Positions 21,304 through 30,831 of a stretch of DNA of 64,000 bases are shown piece by piece. The notes under the pieces are model-generated. The model was not told where the DNA came from, did not search any database, and saw nothing but the letters and a program-made list of their open reading frames with translations. Each line of letters starts with the position of its first letter. The stretch's first letter is position 1. The DNA comes from Blastococcus litoris. Lineage in GTDB: Bacteria; Actinomycetota; Actinomycetes; Mycobacteriales; Geodermatophilaceae. The position numbers and the translations under genes were made by a program. Location: positions 1 to 64,000 of the forward strand of contig NZ_QCZF01000001.1 in the NCBI RefSeq assembly GCF_003075095.1. The letters are read 5' to 3'.

Positions 21304-21499
21304 GTCGGTCCTCGGCTTCGTCGATCGGGAACGGAGAAGGCTCGCTGACCGGCGGATTCGGGACGGCGGCGTCGTGATCGACAGTAGAAAGGTTGCGCCA
21401 CATCCAACGCTCGACACGCCGCCCTCCCCGAGTCCGGTGAGAACGGTTCCAGCCCGGCAGGCACTGCTGTCCCGTCCCGTTCCGTGGTACGACGGGGAC

Positions 21500-22486
21500 G
21501 TGCGGGACGACGCGCGACCTCCGGCGACCCTCGAGCACGTGGCGCGGGCCGCGGGGGTCTCGCGCGCCACCGTCTCCCGTGCGATCACCGGGTCGGGGCC
21601 GGTCTCGGCCGACGCGCTGCGGCGGGTGCGGGCCGCCGCGGAGGCGATGGGCTACGTCGCGGACCCGATCGCGCGGGCGCTGGTCAGCGGCGCGGGCACG
21701 CGGGTCGTCGTCGCCGTCACCGGGACCTCCGACGACGTCCTCGACTGCGAGTACACCGCGCGGGTGCTGATGGCGACGGCGCGGGTGTGCGCGCCCGACG
21801 GGCTCGGCGCCACCGTCCGGCGGTTGCCGCTGGGCAACCCGCTGACCGGCCTCGAGGCGCTGGCGCGGGACCGCACCGTCGCCGGTGTCGTGCTGGTGAA
21901 CACCACGGAGGCGATGCTGGCCGGGCTGCCGCGCCGGCTGCGCGGCCGGACCGTCTCCATCGGGACGGGCAGCGCCGACGTCCCCTCCTTCGACGTCGAG
22001 GGTGCGGTCGCGGCGACGACCTCGGTGGCCCACCTGGTCCGGTCGGGCCGCCGTCGCATCGCGATGATCACCGGGCCGGCCTGGCTCCCGTGCGCCCAGC
22101 ACCCTGTGGCGGCGTTCCGTGCGGCGGCCGAGGCGGCCGGTCTCCCGCCCCGCACGGTCGCCGGCGGCTTCGACCGGCGGTCGGGAGAGGAAGGCGCCGA
22201 GGCGGTCCTCGCCCGCTGGCCCGACACCGACGCGATCCTCGCCAGCTGCGACGAGGTCGCCCTCGGCGCGCTCGACGTGCTGCGCCGCCACGGCCGGCGG
22301 GTGCCCGACGACGTCGCGGTGGTGGGCTTCGACGACGTCCTCGCCGCCGAGCTGACCGACCTCACGACGGCCACCCACCCGGTGGAGCTGATCGCCACCG
22401 CCGCCGCGCGCGGGGCGCTCGAGGCCCCGGTCGGGGACGGGACGGTCCTCTTCCCGTCGACGCTGGTGCTGCGGCGGAGCGCCTAG
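21500..22486 (+). CDS. LacI-family transcriptional regulator
   Basis: Regulator of 328 residues. The N-terminal helix-turn-helix ([20 protein letters not shown]) and hinge ([11 protein letters not shown]) are followed by a periplasmic-binding-like effector domain with the late motif [16 protein letters not shown] at 21500 gives the usual distance to the HTH. It is divergent from the GAF chemoreceptor-like gene and has no sugar gene beside it, so target and ligand are unknown. Confidence 0.88.
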   Translation: MRDDARPPATLEHVARAAGVSRATVSRAITGSGPVSADALRRVRAAAEAMGYVADPIARALVSGAGTRVVVAVTGTSDDVLDCEYTARVLMATARVCAPDGLGATVRRLPLGNPLTGLEALARDRTVAGVVLVNTTEAMLAGLPRRLRGRTVSIGTGSADVPSFDVEGAVAATTSVAHLVRSGRRRIAMITGPAWLPCAQHPVAAFRAAAEAAGLPPRTVAGGFDRRSGEEGAEAVLARWPDTDAILASCDEVALGALDVLRRHGRRVPDDVAVVGFDDVLAAELTDLTTATHPVELIATAAARGALEAPVGDGTVLFPSTLVLRRSA

Positions 22487-22492
22487 CCGGCG

Positions 22493-23698
22493 TCAGCCCG
22501 GCAGGAGCGAGAGCAGGCGCGTCACCGTCCGCGCCAGGACCGACGACCCCACCCCGCCGTCCTCGTGCGCGCCGTCCGCGGCGGAACCGACCGCCGTCCA
22601 CCAGTCCCGGAGCGGCGGCGGGTCGAGGACGTCGATCCGCTCCCCGGGCTGCGGGACGACGACCTGCACACCGGTGCGGCCAGCGGCGGCGAGCAGCCGC
22701 TGCACCGGCTCGGCCCAGCGGTGGAACGCCAGGTTGAACGTGGCCCAGTGGATCGGCAGCAGGACGCGGCCACCGACGTCGCCGTGCGCCCGCACCGCCT
22801 CCTCCGGGTCCATGTGGATGGCGTGCCAGGCGTCGTTGTAGGCGCCGATCGGCAGCAGGGTGAGGTCGAAGGGGCCCAGCCGGGCGCCGATGCCGGCGAA
22901 CGCCGGTGTGTAGCCGGTGTCGCCGCCGAAGAAGACCCGGTGCCGGGGGCCGGTGATGGCCCACGACGCCCACAGCGTGGTGTCCCGGTAGAAGTAGCGC
23001 CCGGAGAAGTGCCGCGCCTCGGTGCAGGTGAGGGTCAGTCCGCCCACGGCGTGGGTCTCGTCCCAGTCGAGCTCGACGATGCGGTCCTCGGGCACGTGCC
23101 ACTTGCGCAGGTGCTCGCCGATCCCGATCGGGACGACGAACGGCGCCGTCTGCGTCGTCAGCAGTGCCCGGACCGTCGGCAGGTCGAGGTGGTCGTAGTG
23201 GTCGTGCGAGATGACGATCGCGTCGACCCGGGGCAGGTCCTCGACCGGCATCGGCGGCTCGTGCAGCCGGGTCGGGCCGAAGACCGGCGACGGCGAGACG
23301 CGGTAGCCCCACACCGGGTCGAGCAGGACGCGCTGGCCGTCGACCTCGAGCAGCGCGCTGGCGTGCCCGAGCCAGGTGACGGCGAGCTCGGCCGGCTCGA
23401 CCGGGATCTCGGCCGCCGCCAGGGGGATGGGGCCGCCCGGCAGCCCGACGTGCCGCTCCTCGTGCCACTGCCGCAGCAGCCCGTCACGGGTGTTCGCGGG
23501 CGAGAGCGCCGGCGTCGGCACGGTGTTGTGGAACTTGCCGTCGGCGAACTGCTTGGAGCGGCGGACCACGGGGGCCAGGCGCCGGCGGTGCGCCCCGAGC
23601 GCGGTGGGCAGCCCCCAGGCGGCCGCGGCGATGAAGCCGGCGGGACCACCGAGGACGCCGGCGATGAGGGCGGTGCGGCGGGCGAAGCGGGACGGCAC
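22493..23698 (-). CDS. NAPE-PLD/UlaG-like metallo-beta-lactamase-fold hydrolase
   Basis: Protein of 401 residues. A hydrophobic N-terminal stretch (residues 8-28) could anchor it to the membrane. The metal-binding motif ISHDHYDHLD, then EARHFSGR, GGDTGYTPAF and PIHWATFNLAFHRW match the phospholipase-D-like (NAPE-PLD) branch of the metallo-beta-lactamase superfamily. The lipid or other substrate is unknown. GTG at 23698 is the start that places the hydrophobic segment at the N-terminus. A long hairpin lies upstream. Confidence 0.8.
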   Translation of the reverse strand: MPSRFARRTALIAGVLGGPAGFIAAAAWGLPTALGAHRRRLAPVVRRSKQFADGKFHNTVPTPALSPANTRDGLLRQWHEERHVGLPGGPIPLAAAEIPVEPAELAVTWLGHASALLEVDGQRVLLDPVWGYRVSPSPVFGPTRLHEPPMPVEDLPRVDAIVISHDHYDHLDLPTVRALLTTQTAPFVVPIGIGEHLRKWHVPEDRIVELDWDETHAVGGLTLTCTEARHFSGRYFYRDTTLWASWAITGPRHRVFFGGDTGYTPAFAGIGARLGPFDLTLLPIGAYNDAWHAIHMDPEEAVRAHGDVGGRVLLPIHWATFNLAFHRWAEPVQRLLAAAGRTGVQVVVPQPGERIDVLDPPPLRDWWTAVGSAADGAHEDGGVGSSVLARTVTRLLSLLPG

Positions 23699-23764
23699 GC
23701 CCCCAGCATCCCAGCCGGAACCGCCTGTGACCTGTGAACCGCCCGACGTCCTCCGACCGCCATG

Positions 23765-23848
23765 TTGATCAGGTGAGCTGATCGATCCGGGTCCTGGCTC
23801 AGTGTGGACGGTGAGCCAGGACCCAGAACGATCAGGAGACCTGATCAA
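23765..23848. repeat. Long imperfect inverted repeat (37-nt arms)
   Basis: Arms 23765-23801 and 23812-23848 pair at 32 of 37 positions around a 10-nt loop; the mismatches are a symmetrical GAG/GAG block and two single positions. It begins 5 bases after the stop codon of the minus-strand permease gene and lies upstream of the hydrolase gene. It could be a terminator, an RNA stability element or a dispersed palindromic repeat. Each arm holds TGATCAGG-type sub-repeats. Confidence 0.8.
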
Positions 23849-23852
23849 CAAT

Positions 23853-26324
23853 TCAGCCGGCGATGGCGGCCACCGGGGCGGTGCGCGCGGCGCGCCGGGC
23901 CGGCAGCACCGAGGCGAGCAGCCCCGCCAGGGTCGCCACGGCGACGATCGCCACCACCTGCAGCCACGGCACCGACAGCACGATCTCGCCGACCGACCCC
24001 AGCACCGACGCCGCGCCGATCAGCCCGTACGCGCCGCCGATCAGCACGCCCAGGACCGCCGCGACCCCGGCCACCAGCACCGCCTCCCACGCCAGCAGAC
24101 CCCGCAGCTGGCGCCGGGTGAGCCCGAGCGCGCGCAGCAGCCCGTTCTCCTGCCGCCGCTCCACCACCGACAGCGCCAGCGTGTTGCCGACGCCGATCAG
24201 CGCGATCACGACGGCGACGCCCAGCAGACCGGTCACCACGAGCAGCAGCAGGTCGAGCACCTCGTCGATCTGGTCCCGCAGGGTCACCAGGCCGGTCACC
24301 TGCGCCGACGGGTCCGTCTCGGCCACGACGTCGGTGATCTCGTCGACCGCCGCGACCTGCCGGTCCGGGTCGGCGTCGGCGAGCCGCAGCCACAGCTCAC
24401 CCAGCACCGGCTCCGGGGCCAGGGCGCGCAGGTCGTCCGCGGTCAGCATCAGCGGCTGGTCGCTGTCGACGACCAGGGCCGAGAAGCTGCGCTCCCGGCC
24501 GGCCTCGCCGAGGGTCACGCTGTCGCCGTCCCGGACGCCCCACTCCTGGGCCAGCCACTCCGGGAGCAGCGCCTGACCGGGGAGCGGGAGCGGCATGTCG
24601 TCCGTCGACCGCAGGACCGGCTCGGTCCGGGCGGGATCGACGCCGTAGGTCCAGTTCGGCACGCCGTCCGGACCCGGCACGTCGGCCTGCAGGACGCCGG
24701 CACCGCGGTCCACGCCGTCCAGGTCGCCCAGCGTCCCGAGCAGCGACGGGGGCAGGCCGCCGTCGAAGCTGCTCACCACGATGTCGGTGGGGAACTCCGC
24801 GACCAGCCCGGCCTGGGCGGTCGCCCGGGTCGAGGCGGCGCCGACGACGAAGGCGCTGGTGAGCGTGACGCCGATGAGCAGCGCCGTGGCCGTCGCCGCC
24901 GTCCGCCGGGGGTTGCGGGTCGCGTTGCCGGCCGCGAGGTGCGCGGGCACCCCGCCGAACCGCCCGGCCAGCCGACCCGCGGCCGCGACGACCGGTGGCA
25001 CCGCCCGCTGCGCCAGCAGCACGACGCCGAGGAAGCTGAGCACCCCGCCGGGCAGGGCGACCAGCACGCTGCCCACGACCACCCCGAGCCCCATGAGGCC
25101 GATCCCCGGCAGCAGCAGCACCAGCCCCAGCACCAGCCGCAGGACGCCGGACCGCGAGCGCAGGGGCGCCGGGTCGACCGGGCGGAGGGCGGCCAGCGGC
25201 GCGACGCGGGTGGCGGCGCGGGCCGGGGCGAGCGCGGCGAGCAGGGTGACCAGGGTGCCGACGAGCACGCCCACCACCGGCGCGTACCAGGGCACCGACA
25301 GCCCGGCGAGCGGGATCGGGCTGTCGGAGCTACCGGCGAGCGCCGACATGCCGGCGGCCAGACCGATGCCGGCGGCCACGCCGATCGCCGAGGAGGCCAG
25401 ACCGGTCAGCAGCGCCTCGCCGAGCACGCTGCGCCGGACCTGCCGGGCGGTGGCGCCGACGCACCGCAGCAGCGCCAGCTCGCGGGTCCGCTGGGCCAGG
25501 AGGACGGCGAAGGTGTTGGCGATGACCAGCCCGGCGACCAGCACGGCCACGGTGCCGAAGACCAGCAGCACGGCGGCCAGGGCGGTCGCGTTGCCCATCA
25601 TCGAGGCGGCGGCGTCCTCGGCCCGCTCCGAACCGGTGACCACCTCGACCGGCTGCTCGCGCAGCAGCGACGCCACGTCCGTACGGACCTGCTCGTCGGA
25701 GACCCCGGGTGCCGCGGCGACGCGCAGCTCCGTGGGGTCGACCGCGCCCCAGGCCCGGGCCTGCTCCGGGGTCACGAAGCCCCGGCCGTACAGCGATGCC
25801 TCCGGGTCGCCGCTGAGGTCGACGACGCCGGTGACGGTCGCCTCGGAGGTGGTGGTGTTCCCCTCGTCGTCGTAGGTGGTGAGGGTGAGGACGTCGCCGA
25901 CGGAGGCGCGGGCGCGGTCGCTCACGGCGATCTCGCCCGTCCGGTCGGGCAGCGCGCCGTCGGACAGGCGCTGCCAGCGCAGCGTCGGGTCGTCGGCGAC
26001 GGTGTCGACGGAGAGGTACTGCGAGCCGGTGCGGCCCGGCACGTCCGCCTGGACCGAGGTCTCCCAGGTGGGCGCGACGGCGAGGACCGACCTCAGCCCG
26101 GCCACGGCCTCGGCGTCGTCGGCCAGCGAGGACCCGTCGTCGGAGGTGACGACCGCGGCCGCGCCCGTGTACTGCGCGCCGACGGCGTCCAGCACGGTGC
26201 TGCGGGCGGTCTGGTCGAGCACGAGCGTGGCCACGACGAAGCCGACCGCGATGACGACGGCCAGGGTCGAGGCCAGCAGCCGGGCGGCGTGCGCCCGGAC
26301 CTGCGCGAGGAGGACGGTGCGCAC
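23853..26324 (-). CDS. ABC transporter permease, MacB/FtsX (LolE-like) type
   Basis: Large permease of 823 residues with the duplicated FtsX layout. An N-terminal transmembrane helix is followed by an extracytoplasmic domain, three more helices (about 265-400), a second set of helices, a second extracytoplasmic domain, and three final helices. Both FtsX cores contain the diagnostic E-L-A-L-L-R-C-V-G-A and N-G-L-L-R-A-L-G-L loops. Such proteins extrude lipoproteins, peptides or antibiotics using ATP. GTG at 26324 follows the ATPase stop closely. Confidence 0.9.
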   Translation of the reverse strand: MRTVLLAQVRAHAARLLASTLAVVIAVGFVVATLVLDQTARSTVLDAVGAQYTGAAAVVTSDDGSSLADDAEAVAGLRSVLAVAPTWETSVQADVPGRTGSQYLSVDTVADDPTLRWQRLSDGALPDRTGEIAVSDRARASVGDVLTLTTYDDEGNTTTSEATVTGVVDLSGDPEASLYGRGFVTPEQARAWGAVDPTELRVAAAPGVSDEQVRTDVASLLREQPVEVVTGSERAEDAAASMMGNATALAAVLLVFGTVAVLVAGLVIANTFAVLLAQRTRELALLRCVGATARQVRRSVLGEALLTGLASSAIGVAAGIGLAAGMSALAGSSDSPIPLAGLSVPWYAPVVGVLVGTLVTLLAALAPARAATRVAPLAALRPVDPAPLRSRSGVLRLVLGLVLLLPGIGLMGLGVVVGSVLVALPGGVLSFLGVVLLAQRAVPPVVAAAGRLAGRFGGVPAHLAAGNATRNPRRTAATATALLIGVTLTSAFVVGAASTRATAQAGLVAEFPTDIVVSSFDGGLPPSLLGTLGDLDGVDRGAGVLQADVPGPDGVPNWTYGVDPARTEPVLRSTDDMPLPLPGQALLPEWLAQEWGVRDGDSVTLGEAGRERSFSALVVDSDQPLMLTADDLRALAPEPVLGELWLRLADADPDRQVAAVDEITDVVAETDPSAQVTGLVTLRDQIDEVLDLLLLVVTGLLGVAVVIALIGVGNTLALSVVERRQENGLLRALGLTRRQLRGLLAWEAVLVAGVAAVLGVLIGGAYGLIGAASVLGSVGEIVLSVPWLQVVAIVAVATLAGLLASVLPARRAARTAPVAAIAG

Positions 26325-26326
26325 GG

Positions 26327-27100
<774 letters not shown>

Positions 27101-27262
27101 TTCGGACCTCCGGAAGCAGGGATCGCTGACGGTGATCACGCTGCCGGGGAGGGCCGTCCGCCCGCGTCGGAGCGCGGGCGGGTCTTCCGCCGCGCGCTGC
27201 TGCGCCCGGGGGTGGAGGCCGTGTCATCCTCCGGTCGGAGTTCCGGATCGGAGGAGGTCAGG

Positions 27263-27604
27263 ATGAGCGCGCCCGTCCGGCCGCTGGAGGGCTACCAACA
27301 GCGGGCCCTCGGGGTGCTCCTGTGCTTCTGGCTGTTCCTCTCCTTCATGGCGGCCGGGGATGCGCTGGCGTCCGACTGGCCGCTGCCGCCCGAGCTGCCG
27401 ACGGCGGAGCAGGTGCGGCAGGCCCGGGAGAGCGTGCAGGCCGCCGCTGTCGTGTCGGTCGTGCCGCCGCTCGTCGGCCTGCTCCTCGCCCGGCGCTGGC
27501 GGTCGGCCGGGTGGACGGCCACCTTCCTCGTCGGCGCGGTGCTCGCCGTCCTCGTCCCGGCTGTCCTGCTGCTGTTCAGCGACTCCCCGGTGCGGCCCGG
27601 ATGA
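27263..27604 (+). CDS. Small membrane protein
   Basis: Protein of 113 residues with about three hydrophobic segments (LGVLLCFWLFLSFMAA, a central one after VVSVVPPLVGLLLA, and a final FLVGAVLAVLVPAVLLLF). A strong GGAGGAGG site lies just before the ATG at 27263. It diverges from the ABC exporter operon. I do not recognise the family. Confidence 0.7.
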   Translation: MSAPVRPLEGYQQRALGVLLCFWLFLSFMAAGDALASDWPLPPELPTAEQVRQARESVQAAAVVSVVPPLVGLLLARRWRSAGWTATFLVGAVLAVLVPAVLLLFSDSPVRPG

Positions 27605-27606
27605 CC

Positions 27607-27627
27607 GGCCCCGGCACGAGCGGGGCC
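27607..27627. terminator. Bidirectional terminator
   Basis: Inverted repeat GGCCCCG (27607-27613) and CGGGGCC (27621-27627) fills the gap between two convergent stop codons (27604 on plus, 27632 on minus). Short, but the position argues for a terminator serving both genes. Confidence 0.6.
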
Positions 27628-27631
27628 GAGC

Positions 27632-28330
27632 TCAGGCGTCGCGCAGGAGGTCCGCCGGCTGCACCAGCCCGGTGCGGTAGGCCAGGACGACGGCCTGCAC
27701 GCGGTCGCGGGAGCCGGTCTTGGCCAGGACGCGGCCCACGTGCGTCTTCACCGTCGCCTCGCTGACGACGAACCTCTCGGCGATCTCGGTGTTGGTGGCT
27801 CCGAACGCCATGAGCTCGAGGACCTCGCGCTCGCGGGGGGTGAGGTCGGCCAGCGCCCTGGTGTCCGCGCCGGGAACGGCCGACGCCGCCGCACCGCGGA
27901 GCATCGGCGCCACGTGCTGCAGCAGCCGGCGGGTGGAGCTGGCCGCGATCACCGAGTCGCCGGCGTGCACGGTGCGGACGGCGGCCAGCATCTCCTCGGG
28001 CGGGGCGTCCTTGAGCAGGAAGCCGCTGGCGCCGGCGCCGATCGCGGCCACCACGTACTCGTCGAGGTCGAAGGTGGTCAGCACGACCACGCGCGGCGCG
28101 TCCGGCAGTGCGGTGACCTGCCGGGTCGCCTCGATGCCGTCGATGCCGGGCATGCGCACGTCCATCAGGACGACGTCGGCGGCCGTGCGGTGCAGCAGCT
28201 CCACCGCCTCCACGCCGTCCCCGGCCTCCCCGACGACGGTGAGGTCGGGCTGGGAGTCGATGACCATGCGGAACCCGGCCCGCACCATCTGCTGGTCGTC
28301 GACCAGGACCACTCGGATCTGCTCGCTCAT
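27632..28330 (-). CDS. NarL/LuxR-family response regulator
   Basis: Protein of 232 residues: receiver domain (about 5-120; acidic DD near 11-12, phospho-acceptor Asp in VVLMDVRMPG, and Lys in LLKDAPP), followed by a LuxR-type helix-turn-helix (LTPREREVLELMAFG and VSEATVKTHVGRVLAK). It pairs with the kinase gene just upstream, with which its ATG overlaps (ATGA). The MacB-type exporter next door is a plausible target. Confidence 0.93.
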   Translation of the reverse strand: MSEQIRVVLVDDQQMVRAGFRMVIDSQPDLTVVGEAGDGVEAVELLHRTAADVVLMDVRMPGIDGIEATRQVTALPDAPRVVVLTTFDLDEYVVAAIGAGASGFLLKDAPPEEMLAAVRTVHAGDSVIAASSTRRLLQHVAPMLRGAAASAVPGADTRALADLTPREREVLELMAFGATNTEIAERFVVSEATVKTHVGRVLAKTGSRDRVQAVVLAYRTGLVQPADLLRDA

Positions 28331-29508
28331 CGCTGCCGACCGTAGGGGAGGGCGGCGTGGACGCCGAAGCCGCCGCCGGTCCGTGGCCCGGCCTCCAGCC
28401 GGCCGCCGTGCAGGGTGGCCCGCTCACGCATGCCGCGGACGCCCTGCCCGTTGCCGTCGGAGGAGACCATCGCGGCCGAGGCGCCCCGGCCGTCGTCCAG
28501 CACGGACAGCTCCAGCGCGTCCGGCCGCCACTGCAGCCGGACCCACGCCCGGCAGGCCGGGCCGGCGTGCTTGAGCACGTTGGTGAGCGACTCCTGGACG
28601 ATCCGGTAGACGGCCAGCTGCGGTCCGGCCGGCATCGGCCGGGGTTCCCCCTCGATGATCAGGTCGACGTCCAGGCCGCTGGCCCGCACGTCCTCGACCA
28701 GCGCCGGGACGGCGGAGACGTCCGGCTGCGGGGCGTACTCCTCGCCGCCGCCCTCGCGGAGCACCCCGAGCAGGGAGCGCATGTCGGTGAGGGCCTGCCG
28801 GCCGGTGGCGGCGATCGCCTCCAGCGCGCCGGTGGCCGCCTCCGGGTCGTCCCTGCCCGCGTACCGGCCGCCGTCGGCCTGGGCGATCACCACCGACAGG
28901 GAGTGGGCGACGACGTCGTGCAGCTCGCGGGCGATCCGCGCGCGCTCGGCGGTCGCGGCCAGGCGCATCTCCTGGTCCCGCTCGAGCTCGAGCAGCTGCG
29001 CCCGCTCCTCGAGTGCGGCTAGTCGCTGCACGCGGGCGCGCCGCAGGTCGCCCAGCGCCCAGCACGCCACGACGGCGATCGCGATGGAGCCGGTCGCGGG
29101 CACCAGGGCGTCGCTCGCGTTCGGGGAGAAGTACCGCAGACCCGCCAGGAGGGCGCCGAAGAGGCCCGCTGCGAGCCCCGCCCGGCCGGCCCACCGCGGC
29201 GCGTAGGCCGCCAGCGTGTAGACCATCACGAGCGCGGCGACGTTCGCGGCGAGGAAGGTGCCGAACGCGACGACCTCGAACAGGCCGACCGCCACGACGG
29301 CGGCCGCGGCCTGGATCGGCGCCGCGCGGCGCCAGGCCAGCGGTGCGATCAGCGCGGTCCCGATGAGGAACGCCAGACCGTCGTCGGGCCAGTAGCTGCC
29401 GACCGGCAGCAGCACGGTCGCCACGAAGAGGGCGCCGGCCAGCGCCGCGTCGACGGCGAACGGGTGCTCCCGCCCCCACGTCGTCGCGCGCTCCAGAGGC
29501 CTGTCCAT
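28327..29508 (-). CDS. Sensor histidine kinase, HisKA_3 (NarL-partner) type
   Basis: Membrane kinase of 393 residues with about five helices in the first 150 residues and almost no extracytoplasmic loop, so it probably senses within the membrane. The phospho-acceptor His is in ARELHDVVAHSLSVV; the ATP-binding domain has an N-box (QESLTNVLKHA) and GxG motifs (VLDDGRGAS and GQGVRGMRER). Organisation matches the DesK/LiaS group. It precedes and overlaps the response-regulator gene. Confidence 0.92.
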   Translation of the reverse strand: MDRPLERATTWGREHPFAVDAALAGALFVATVLLPVGSYWPDDGLAFLIGTALIAPLAWRRAAPIQAAAAVVAVGLFEVVAFGTFLAANVAALVMVYTLAAYAPRWAGRAGLAAGLFGALLAGLRYFSPNASDALVPATGSIAIAVVACWALGDLRRARVQRLAALEERAQLLELERDQEMRLAATAERARIARELHDVVAHSLSVVIAQADGGRYAGRDDPEAATGALEAIAATGRQALTDMRSLLGVLREGGGEEYAPQPDVSAVPALVEDVRASGLDVDLIIEGEPRPMPAGPQLAVYRIVQESLTNVLKHAGPACRAWVRLQWRPDALELSVLDDGRGASAAMVSSDGNGQGVRGMRERATLHGGRLEAGPRTGGGFGVHAALPYGRQR

Positions 29509-29583
29509 CGCGTCGACCCTAGGCAGGGGAGGGCCTCGCGTCGTCGCCCCTGGGGATGACCCGTCTGTCCTACCCGGGTCCGA

Positions 29584-30144
29584 TCAGTCGTTCGTGGGGT
29601 CCTCGGCCGGGTCCTCGAAGTCGAACGGCGACTCGGGCTCCTGCCCGGACGCGGCCACCGGCACGTCGAGGGTCACCTCGCCGGCGTCCTCGAACACCAG
29701 CGTGACGGGGATCGACTGCGAAGAGCGCAGCGAGCGCTCGAGGCCGAGGAGCGTGATCGTCGGCGCCCCTTCGGCGCCGACGTACACGTTGTCGTCCTCG
29801 GCCACGCGGATCGTGCCGGGCTCGCCGTCGACGACGATCGCCGCATCGGTGAAGTCGGGTCCTCGCACGTCGAGCAGGTCGTCGTCGGTCGTGCCGGTGT
29901 TGGCGACGCCGAGGAAGAGGCTCGCGTCCTCCCCCTCCTCGTACTCGCCGTCCTCGGGGTACTCGATCTGCACCTGGAGGACGGAGAGGTCCTCGGTGAC
30001 CATGGCGTCGGGCCCGACGGCGCCGCCCTCCACCTCCTTCCCCTCGTCGGCGAGCGGCTGGTCGGTGGCGCAGGCCGTCACCGTGCAGGCTGCGGCCAGG
30101 GCGACGGCGGCGAGGCGATGTCGCCGGCGCGCACGTGCGGGCAT
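29584..30144 (-). CDS. Lipoprotein, PCu(A)C-like fold
   Basis: Secreted lipoprotein of 186 residues. A signal peptide ends at a VTAC lipobox (Cys25). The mature part is acidic with a long beta-rich region resembling actinobacterial copper-chaperone-like lipoproteins (SIPVTLVFEDAGEVTLDVPV). The copper-binding His/Met motif of true PCu(A)C proteins is not visible. An AAGGAG site precedes the ATG. It diverges from the MarR gene and may be controlled by the palindrome between them. Confidence 0.7.
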   Translation of the reverse strand: MPARARRRHRLAAVALAAACTVTACATDQPLADEGKEVEGGAVGPDAMVTEDLSVLQVQIEYPEDGEYEEGEDASLFLGVANTGTTDDDLLDVRGPDFTDAAIVVDGEPGTIRVAEDDNVYVGAEGAPTITLLGLERSLRSSQSIPVTLVFEDAGEVTLDVPVAASGQEPESPFDFEDPAEDPTND

Positions 30145-30197
30145 GGGTGGGCTCCTTCGATCGGTGGAGGGACACCGACCGGGTACCCCGGCGATGG

Positions 30198-30226
30198 TGC
30201 AGGATGCCAACCGTTGCCGTCCTGCA
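30198..30226. promoter_or_regulatory. Palindromic operator for the MarR-family regulator
   Basis: A 29-bp palindrome: outer arms TGCAGGA and TCCTGCA, inner core CAACCGTTG, with 24 of 28 arm bases (12 of 14 pairs) complementary. It ends 17 bases before the marR GTG and lies 54 bases from the divergent lipoprotein start. Position and dyad symmetry fit autoregulation by a MarR dimer and shared control of the lipoprotein gene. Confidence 0.65.
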
Positions 30227-30243
30227 ACATAGAAGGAGATCGC

Positions 30244-30675
30244 GTGAACACAGCCGAGGACGACGCCCTGCTGCGCCTGGCACGCACCGTCGTCGGCGCA
30301 TCCATGCGCGCCGCGGACCAGCTGGGGCAACCGTCGGTCGTCCAGCTCCGCGCGGTGGGCGTGCTGGACGGCCTGGGGGTCGCCAACCTCGGCCGGCTGG
30401 CAGCGGATCTGGGGATCGCGGTCTCGACCACGAGCCGGCTCGTCGACCGGCTCGTGGCCGCCGGCCTCGTCGACCGGCGGCAGTCCCCGCACAGCCGGCG
30501 GGAGGTGGCGCTGTCCGTCACGCCCCGGGGGAGCGAGGTCCTCGGGCGCTACGACGAGCTGCGGCTCGGCGAGCTGCGGGACCTGCTGGCCGGGCTCCCC
30601 GCGAACCGCCGTCCCGAGGTGGTCGCCGCCCTGGCCGAGTTCGCCGGGGCCGCCACCGAGGTGCAGGTCCGGTGA
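30244..30675 (+). CDS. MarR-family transcriptional regulator
   Basis: Protein of 143 residues with the winged helix of the MarR family: GVANLGRLAADLGIAVSTTS as HTH, then RLVDRLVAAGLVDRRQSPHSRREV as wing. GTG at 30244 has an AAGGAG site. A large palindrome lies directly upstream. No ligand can be inferred; MarR proteins often respond to phenolics, oxidants or metals. Confidence 0.88.
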   Translation: MNTAEDDALLRLARTVVGASMRAADQLGQPSVVQLRAVGVLDGLGVANLGRLAADLGIAVSTTSRLVDRLVAAGLVDRRQSPHSRREVALSVTPRGSEVLGRYDELRLGELRDLLAGLPANRRPEVVAALAEFAGAATEVQVR

Positions 30676-30827
30676 GCGAGGGGACGGCATCCCGGCCGCC
30701 GGAACCGGACGAGGGCGGGGACCCGGCGTGCTGGCTGCGCCGGGTCTGCCCGTCGTGCGGACGGATGGCCGACGAGGACCCGCCCACCACCTGCCCGGCC
30801 TGCGGCGCCGAGGTGGACCCCGACTGA
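30672..30827 (+). CDS. Small zinc-ribbon protein
   Basis: Predicted 51-residue protein ending in a zinc ribbon with C-x2-C (CPSCG) and C-x2-C (CPACG) separated by 12 residues. The GTG overlaps the marR stop codon (GTGA), which argues for co-translation. Similar small ribbons are frequent in actinobacteria without a known role; metal or redox sensing is possible. Confidence 0.65.
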   Translation: MSEGTASRPPEPDEGGDPACWLRRVCPSCGRMADEDPPTTCPACGAEVDPD

Positions 30828-30831
30828 GCCG

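Noticed and set aside
21375-21412. A flagellar-type (sigma-28) promoter before the GAF-MCP gene, from GTCGATCA on the minus strand
   Set aside because: The -10-like octamer matches at six of eight positions, but no -35 (TAAA) is found at the right distance.
21438-21451. TGAGAACGGTTCCA as a LacI operator in the receptor/LacI intergenic region
   Set aside because: It has a CG centre, but only four of seven positions are symmetric and no second copy is found; too weak to call.
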